Source: Rhodovulum sp. MB263
GTDB taxonomy: Bacteria; Pseudomonadota; Alphaproteobacteria; Rhodobacterales; Rhodobacteraceae
Assembly (NCBI RefSeq): GCF_002073975.1
Contig: NZ_CP020384.1
Location: 3,224,001-3,288,000, forward strand
DNA: 64,000 bases
Direction: 5' to 3'
Under the pieces are notes generated by a model, which saw only the letters and a program-made list of their open reading frames with translations, made no database searches and was not told the DNA's origin. Shown here one piece after another: positions 58,891 to 64,000 of this stretch. Within the stretch, counting starts at the first letter, position 1, and the number at the start of each line of letters is the position of its first letter. Position numbers and translations under genes: made by a program.

Positions 58891-59976
58891 ATGTTCGATA
58901 TCGCGATCATCGAAGACGAGGAGCTGGAGCGCCGCGCGCTGCGCAGCATCCTCGAGAAGAACCTCGAGAATGGCCGGATCGTGGGCGAGGCTCGCAACGG
59001 CACCGAGGCGATGGCCCTGATCGAGGCCCAGCATATCGACCTGGTTCTGGTCGACATCAAGATCCCGCGTCCGGACGGGCTCGAGATCATCCAGACCCTG
59101 CGCGATCGCGGCCTGCAGACCAAGGTCATCATTCTGACGGCCTATGACTATTTCGAGCTCATGCAGAGCGCGATCCACCTCAAGGCCGACAATTTCCTGC
59201 TCAAGCCGGTCCGTACCGCAGATCTCATCAAGGCCGTGCGCGAATGCCTCACCGAGCATGAACCGGTGGCCGCGCGCGCCGCCGACGCCTGGACCGTGAC
59301 GGCCCCCGCGCCCGCGCCCGACTCGATCCGTGCCCCCGAGCCGCCTGTCGCCGACCGCATCGCCGCCCTCGTCGACCAGAGCGCCTATCGCGAATGCCTG
59401 GCGCTGGTGCGCCGCCATCTCGAAGCGATATACGCCCAGCGCGAGGCCTCGCCGCGCCGCGCCGTGCTGGAATTCCTGCGCATCATGCTGCAGATGGTCG
59501 AGCGGCGCGGGCTTGATCTGCCCGCCCCCCTCGCCCGTCAAGTCGACACGCTCGAAACACAGCGGCTCGACATGCACAGCCATTTCCAGGTGCAGGAGAT
59601 CCTCTGCCAGATCACCGATGTGCTGTTCGAGGCCAACGAATCCGGCGGCGCCCATGCCTCGGGCCGGATCCAGGATGTGCTGAACTACATCGAACGAAAT
59701 CTGCACAAGGGCGTGACGCTGGAGGATGCGGCTGATTTCGCGCAGATCAGCCCCTGCTATCTCAGCCGTCTGTTCCGCAAGGAGATGGACGTGACCTTCA
59801 TCTCCTACCTCAAGACCCAGCGCATCGAGCGCGCCAAGCAGTTGCTCCAGGACAGCGACCTGCCGATCACGAACGTCTCTCTCGACCTGTCCTTCCAGGA
59901 TGCCAACTATTTCGGCAAGGCGTTCAAGAAAGAAGTCGGCCTGTCCCCCTCCGAATATCGGCGCCGTTTCCGCTAG
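58891..59976 (+). CDS. AraC-family response regulator of the GRM locus
   Basis: Response regulator of 361 residues: receiver domain 1-120 (IIEDEE, phospho-Asp55 in LVLVDIKIP, Lys in LLKPVR), a middle helical part of about 100 residues, and an AraC HTH pair from about 255 (GVTLEDAADFAQISPCYLSR, ITNVSLDLSFQDANYFGKAF). It resembles YesN/CutR-type partners of YesM kinases. It follows the PocR kinase gene directly, so both form the switch for the operon; the inverted repeats at 43041 and 43356 are candidate targets. Confidence 0.9.
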   Translation: MFDIAIIEDEELERRALRSILEKNLENGRIVGEARNGTEAMALIEAQHIDLVLVDIKIPRPDGLEIIQTLRDRGLQTKVIILTAYDYFELMQSAIHLKADNFLLKPVRTADLIKAVRECLTEHEPVAARAADAWTVTAPAPAPDSIRAPEPPVADRIAALVDQSAYRECLALVRRHLEAIYAQREASPRRAVLEFLRIMLQMVERRGLDLPAPLARQVDTLETQRLDMHSHFQVQEILCQITDVLFEANESGGAHASGRIQDVLNYIERNLHKGVTLEDAADFAQISPCYLSRLFRKEMDVTFISYLKTQRIERAKQLLQDSDLPITNVSLDLSFQDANYFGKAFKKEVGLSPSEYRRRFR

Positions 59977-60625
59977 GATGCAGGCTGTGCAGGCCGGCCC
60001 GCGCCTCGGCACCGTCCTGCACCGTCCGGCCAGGGACAGCAGCCGAGCCCCATGCACGGATCAGAGCTGTCAGGCCTGCAATCCGCGCGGTTCAACCGCA
60101 ACCGCCCCCGGGTGCCTGAAAATGCTTCCTGTCTCTCCTCCCGATGTCGGAACGAAGCTCTGACGACGCGCTGACAGCCAGGCTTCGCGATAGCACCACC
60201 GATACGCTCACCGGAAGCCCAAGCCGCCTTGCGGGGCCGCGAAGCTCGCGGTCGGGATCGGGGCTCGGTGCCACGCGGAAAGCATGACCCCTGACAGGTC
60301 GCATGGCAGCCGGGGACACGTCCTGCAGCATGCTGGCCGGAACGGATAAAGAAACGAGATCGGGACTTTTGTCGAAAGCGGGTATGGCGCCGCGCCCGGA
60401 ACGGCAACCGCGGCATCGCGTCGAAAGACACGCGCTTCCATTGGACAGGAGGGTGTTGAAACCCGGGGCCGGGCCGAGACAGCGTCGGTGCTTCCCCACA
60501 GGGAACCTCGCCCCGGCAAAGATGCCGGATGCGGCGCGGGCGAGGCCGGGCCGGACAGGCCGGCCGCGGCAAGGTGCCGGGCCCCGGAGCGCGCGATGAA
60601 GGGCCGCGCTCCGGGATGTCAGGGG
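59977..60625. other. Intergenic region downstream of the GRM operon
   Basis: 649 bases between the regulator gene and the convergent amidase gene. No credible gene. A near-perfect hairpin (CCCGGAGCGCG / CGCGCTCCGGG, about 60582-60617) lies just past the amidase stop and probably ends that transcript. An almost-EcfG element near 60394 (GGAAC-N16-CGTC) has no gene after it. Confidence 0.5.
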
Positions 60626-61945
60626 TCAGATCCCGTACTGCTCGCGCGCATAGCCGCCAAGCCCGACCGCATCGAGCCGATCGAGCGGCGCGAGGAAGGT
60701 GACCTGGATCACCCCCGGCGCCCGTCCGATCTCGATGGCACCGTTGATCGTGGCACGGTTGCGGATCTCGGCCACGGAGAGGTCGAGAAGTTTCGCCGCG
60801 CGCTCCAGCCCGTTCTCGATGGCGATGTTCAGGTTGGCACCGGTGCCGATCACCGAAACCGGCGCGACCTCTTCCAGAGCATTGACATGCCAGCGCCGCG
60901 CCAGCCGCGCGCCCCGGGCCTTCTCGATATCGCTGAACGGACGCGCCATCGGCGGCAGGTCCTCGGCCAGCGGGAACAGCACCGGGCCATCGATGGGATA
61001 GTCCTTGACCACCTCGACCTGCAGCGTGACGCTGCCCGCCACATCCATGGTATGGCCCGCGATCTCGCCATCGCCCTGACCGGCATGCATGTCGCCCATG
61101 TAAAGCCCGCCGCCCTTGACCTTGACCGGGCAGACCAGGATCGCGCCGGGACGAACCGCGTCGATATCCATATGGCCGTCGGTCTTGTGCTGGGCGAGTT
61201 CCTCGGGGGTCAGCGCATAGGGATGCGGCGCGCCGACCAGGAAGGCGCCGAAATCGCCCGCGTTGTGGCTGTCGGGCATCGCCTTCGAGGGGCAGGTGCC
61301 AAGCTGGCCGAGGAAAGGCCGCATCCGGACCAGCGCGCCCGGCATGTCCGAGGGCGCATAGACCAGGATCGAATGCTGACGGCTGGCATCGGGCAGCGCC
61401 GCGTAATGGGGCGCGTCATGGGCGATGGTCTCGGCCGCGTCGCTCGGCAGGGTGACGCCGACACTGCGGGTGTCGTCGAAAGCGACGGTATAGCCATGCA
61501 CGATCGAGAACGGGGTCACCGGATTGCCGCAGACATTGCAGCGCACCGCTTCCCCGCCGATGCCCTCGAGATGGGTCTCGGGCCAGAGCGCATCGCAAGT
61601 CGGGCAGCGCGCGGCAACATAGGGATCGCCGAGGCAGAACCCCTCGGGCGAGCTGTCATGGCCCGAGGCGGTCGCCAGCGAGGTCACGGTGACGTCGCGG
61701 ATGCGGACCGCGAGGGCATCGCCCGGCTCGGCGCCCTCGACCGCGACCGGACGGGTGACCTCATGGCCGCCGCGCAGGCTGGGCGTGATCATCGGCCCCC
61801 AGCACCCGGGCGCGGTGTTGGCGATGATCGTCCCGCCATTCTCGACCGGCCCCAGCATCGGCGCATCGGGGTCGAGCACACTGTTCGTGAACCCGTTGAT
61901 GACCACACTGCGGCACGCGCCGCCCGTTCTGCTTCCATCGGCCAT
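60626..61945 (-). CDS. Acetamidase/formamidase family protein with inserted zinc-ribbon-like segment
   Basis: FmdA/AmdA family amide hydrolase, 439 residues. Visible: PGCWGPMITPSLRGG, a VEGAEPGDALAVRI motif, DSHNAGDFGAFLVG, and LYMGDMHAGQGDGEIAG, the conserved metal/active-site stretch. Between residues about 115 and 145 lies CPTC and, 17 residues on, CNVC, a zinc-ribbon-like pair that short homologues do not all have. Substrate is unknown (formamide, acetamide or other). The next gene upstream on the same strand, 182 bases away, is a formate/nitrite-type channel, which could carry the product. Confidence 0.87.
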   Translation of the reverse strand: MADGSRTGGACRSVVINGFTNSVLDPDAPMLGPVENGGTIIANTAPGCWGPMITPSLRGGHEVTRPVAVEGAEPGDALAVRIRDVTVTSLATASGHDSSPEGFCLGDPYVAARCPTCDALWPETHLEGIGGEAVRCNVCGNPVTPFSIVHGYTVAFDDTRSVGVTLPSDAAETIAHDAPHYAALPDASRQHSILVYAPSDMPGALVRMRPFLGQLGTCPSKAMPDSHNAGDFGAFLVGAPHPYALTPEELAQHKTDGHMDIDAVRPGAILVCPVKVKGGGLYMGDMHAGQGDGEIAGHTMDVAGSVTLQVEVVKDYPIDGPVLFPLAEDLPPMARPFSDIEKARGARLARRWHVNALEEVAPVSVIGTGANLNIAIENGLERAAKLLDLSVAEIRNRATINGAIEIGRAPGVIQVTFLAPLDRLDAVGLGGYAREQYGI

Positions 61946-62127
61946 TTCGGCGTCTCCTTACTGTTCGTCTGCCGATAGTTAGCAGCCGTGGCGAGGGTGT
62001 CTAGCCCGCCCTGGACACGCCGCCCGAAAGGGCCGGGATCGGAACCGGCCCCACCCCCAGCCCCGGCCATCCGCCGCGCGGGACACGCCCGAAGACCGGC
62101 CCGAAGACAGCTCCGAATTCATGGGCG

Positions 62128-62991
62128 TCAGTATCGCGTTCTCCCGGCATCCGGATCGCCCACAAGTTCGCTGCGGATCTGGGCATAGGTCAGCAAGGTG
62201 AAGAATACCGTTCCGCCGAGAATGTTCCCCACAAGCGCGGGCAGAACGAAGCCACCCAGGGCCTCGAACGCGCCCATGCCGCCGGAATAGACCATCACCG
62301 CCGCCTCGGTCGTGCCCGCGATCACATGCGAGAAATCTGCCAGCGCGATCAGATAGGTCACCAGCACGATCAGGAGCAGTTCGGAGTTGCGCGCATTCGG
62401 CTTGACCCAGACCAGCGCCGCGATCAGCCAGCCCGCACCGATGCCCCGGACCGCGGTCTCCCACCAGCCATAGCCGGTGGCGTGATCGGACAGCGCAACC
62501 ACGGCGGCCCGCAATTCGGGCTCGTAGACCGTGCCGGCATGCAGCACCCAGCCGAAGGCCGCAGCCCCGATCAGGTTGGTGACCAGCACCAGCGACCAGA
62601 GCCGGGCGAGGCTGGCGAAAACCCGGGGCCGCGGATCGTCCAGAACCGGACAGACCGCCGTGATGGTATTCTCGGTGAACAGCTGAAGCTGACCGAGGAT
62701 GACCAGCACGAAGCCGACGGAATAGCCGAGATTCTCGATCAGCGGCCGCCAGGGGGCGTCGGGCAGATGGGTCCGCAGCAGCGCCTCGGACAAGACCGAG
62801 AACCCGATCGCAAGCCCCGCCGTAAGTCCCGACAGCGCCAGGGCCGAGGCCGGGCGGTTAAGCTCATGCGCGCCCTCCCGGCGGATCGACTCGAACAGCG
62901 CCAGCGCCCGGATCGGCGCCTTGGCATCGATCGCCTCGAGCTCGTGCTCGGCGATGCGGTCCTCGTATTTCTTTTGCGTGCTGGCGGCCAT
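62128..62991 (-). CDS. Formate/nitrite transporter family channel
   Basis: FNT-family membrane protein, 287 residues, with six hydrophobic helices (SALALSGLTAGLAIGFSVLS, LGYSVGFVLVILGQLQLFTE, ALVGNILGGTVFFTLLTYAQ). ENTITAVCPVL and the helix-breaking GILLVLVTYLIA-like region LLLIVLVTYLIALADFSH correspond to the FNT pore loops. Charge and helix order resemble YfdC rather than FocA. Start at 62991 follows GGGAGGG. It may pass formate made by the amidase encoded downstream. That link rests on position only. Confidence 0.88.
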   Translation of the reverse strand: MAASTQKKYEDRIAEHELEAIDAKAPIRALALFESIRREGAHELNRPASALALSGLTAGLAIGFSVLSEALLRTHLPDAPWRPLIENLGYSVGFVLVILGQLQLFTENTITAVCPVLDDPRPRVFASLARLWSLVLVTNLIGAAAFGWVLHAGTVYEPELRAAVVALSDHATGYGWWETAVRGIGAGWLIAALVWVKPNARNSELLLIVLVTYLIALADFSHVIAGTTEAAVMVYSGGMGAFEALGGFVLPALVGNILGGTVFFTLLTYAQIRSELVGDPDAGRTRY

Positions 62992-63175
62992 CGGCCCTCC
63001 CCTCGCGTTCACGGCGCCCGAACCGGACCCTTCCGTCAGCAATTAGCGGAAAGCGCGCCCGGGCCAAGGGGGCCGCGCGGCCGGGACGCGCAGAAGGGCC
63101 CCCCCGACCGGGCGGATTCGCCCCCTGTTCGGCCTCACGCACCGGGTCTAGGCTCGACACCGAGGAGACTGCCCC

Positions 63176-64000
63176 ATGATCCTGGACGACCAGACCGAGG
63201 TCACGGCCTTCCTGCGCGCACAGACGCGCGGACCGGAACCGCCGCGCGAGATCGAAACCCATATCTCGCGCATCTTCCTGACCGGAGACCGCGCCTGGAA
63301 GCTGAAGCGCGCGGTACGCCTGCCCTATGCCGATTTCTCGACGCCCGGGATACGGCTTCGGACCTGCGAGAAGGAATTCGCCCTGAACCGGCCGACCGCG
63401 CCCGGCATCTATCTGGGGGTGCGGCGGATCACCCGACAGGCGGACGGGCTTGCCTTCGATGGCGACGGGCCGCTGGTCGATGCCGTGGTCGAGATGGTGC
63501 GCTTCTCGCAGGACGACATTCTCGACCGGGTGGCCGAGGCCGGCGACCTGACCGGGGCCGATGCCGAACATCTGGCCCGGACGGTGGCCGCGATGCATGC
63601 CCGGGCCCCGATCCGCCGCCATCCCGGCGGCGCCGCGCGGATGGCGGCCGTGCTCGACATCAACCGGGCGGGCTTTGCCACAAGCCGGGTCTTCGCCCCC
63701 GCCGAGGTCGCGGCGCTGGATGAGAGCTTCCGCCGTACCTTCCGCCGCCATCGCGGGCAGCTTGACCGGCGCGGCGCGCGCGGGCTGGTCCGGCTGTGCC
63801 ATGGCGATCTGCATCTGGCCAATATCGTGCGCCATGACGGCCACCCCGAGCTGTTCGACGCGATCGATTTCAACGACGCGCTGGCCACCGTCGATGTCGC
63901 CTATGACCTTGCCTTCCTGCTGATGGATCTGTGGCATCGCGGCCTGCCCGAGATCGCCAATCGCGTGGCCAACCGCTATTTCGACGCCGCGGGCGCCGAG
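63176..64000 (+). CDS. Aminoglycoside-phosphotransferase-fold protein, 3' truncated
   Basis: Open frame from ATG 63176 (GAGGAGA 8 bases upstream) to the window edge, 275 residues visible. The kinase-like core is plain: VRLCHGDLHLANI (catalytic loop) and DAIDFNDALATVDVAYDLAF (metal-binding Asp and following). The N-terminus includes THISRIFLTGDRAWKLKRAV. Relatives often continue into a C-terminal AAA-type kinase domain, which would be outside the window. Despite the fold name, resistance to aminoglycosides is unlikely. It is divergent from the FNT gene. Confidence 0.85.
   Translation, partial: MILDDQTEVTAFLRAQTRGPEPPREIETHISRIFLTGDRAWKLKRAVRLPYADFSTPGIRLRTCEKEFALNRPTAPGIYLGVRRITRQADGLAFDGDGPLVDAVVEMVRFSQDDILDRVAEAGDLTGADAEHLARTVAAMHARAPIRRHPGGAARMAAVLDINRAGFATSRVFAPAEVAALDESFRRTFRRHRGQLDRRGARGLVRLCHGDLHLANIVRHDGHPELFDAIDFNDALATVDVAYDLAFLLMDLWHRGLPEIANRVANRYFDAAGAE

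Noticed and set aside
60394-60420. EcfG-like element GGAAC-N16-CGTC on the plus strand
   Set aside because: The -10 ends in C instead of T and no gene follows in that direction.
63176-64000. Antibiotic resistance gene (aminoglycoside phosphotransferase)
   Set aside because: The kinase fold alone does not imply resistance; the sequence fits the common APH-fold/AAA fusion family and no mobile element is near.

Overview
The window is high-GC DNA with dense, often ATGA-overlapping genes. Its content (EcfG/NepR/PhyR stress core, Rkp/Kps-type capsule genes, DUF1150, DUF465, CarD, a bacterial Suv3-type helicase, HutW/HemP haem genes) points to an alphaproteobacterium of the Rhodobacterales, probably a purple non-sulfur relative (Rhodobacter/Rhodovulum-like). 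The genus is an inference. No rRNA, tRNA, CRISPR array, prophage or insertion sequence was recognised.

Layout. (1) 1-4121: capsule biosynthesis block: a left-truncated RkpG-like acyl-chain condensing enzyme, an RkpH-like SDR and two divergent KpsS/RkpJ-type paralogues. (2) 4197-12634, minus strand: a three-gene operon coupling an orphan TRAP-type solute-binding protein to two large GGDEF-EAL proteins, one with about eight PAS domains. (3) 12956-18537: ExoD, then the general stress response core: nepR-ecfG-histidine kinase on the minus strand and phyR on the plus strand, driven from one nearly palindromic EcfG-type promoter. Three more EcfG-type promoters precede an entericidin, a DUF1328 gene and a DUF883 gene. 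(4) 18572-27750: housekeeping genes (purEK, YdcH, Hsp20 with DUF1150, hydrolase, SCP-2, TPR protein, Suv3-like helicase, hslR, fdxA, carD). (5) 28097-33540: a CheB-CheR-PAS fusion with a degenerate CheB domain, and a PAS-GGDEF-EAL protein. (6) 33707-38047: a tiny four-cysteine protein and a haem-uptake block (hutW, epimerase, hemP, unknown). (7) 38695-40073: three tandem Hsp20 genes.

(8) 40560-59976 is the centrepiece: a complete glycyl-radical-enzyme microcompartment locus of the 1,2-propanediol (GRM3-like) kind. Acetate/propionate kinase and an integral membrane protein lie on the minus strand. Across a 0.7-kb AT-rich control region, about seventeen plus-strand genes encode a PfpI-like protein, the glycyl radical diol dehydratase, PduQ-like alcohol dehydrogenase, shell proteins (two BMC-H, PduB-like BMC-T, EutN-like BMC-P, PduU-like permuted BMC-H), PduL phosphotransacylase, EutJ-like chaperone, a flavoprotein-like protein, a PduO-C/HbpS protein, CoA-acylating aldehyde dehydrogenase, activating enzyme, a dedicated S-adenosylmethionine synthetase and a PocR-kinase/AraC-regulator pair. 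Together they would convert propanediol to propionaldehyde, then to propanol plus propionyl-CoA, propionyl-phosphate, and propionate with ATP.

(9) 60626-64000: a zinc-ribbon-bearing acetamidase/formamidase, a formate/nitrite transporter-family channel and a truncated aminoglycoside-phosphotransferase-fold protein.
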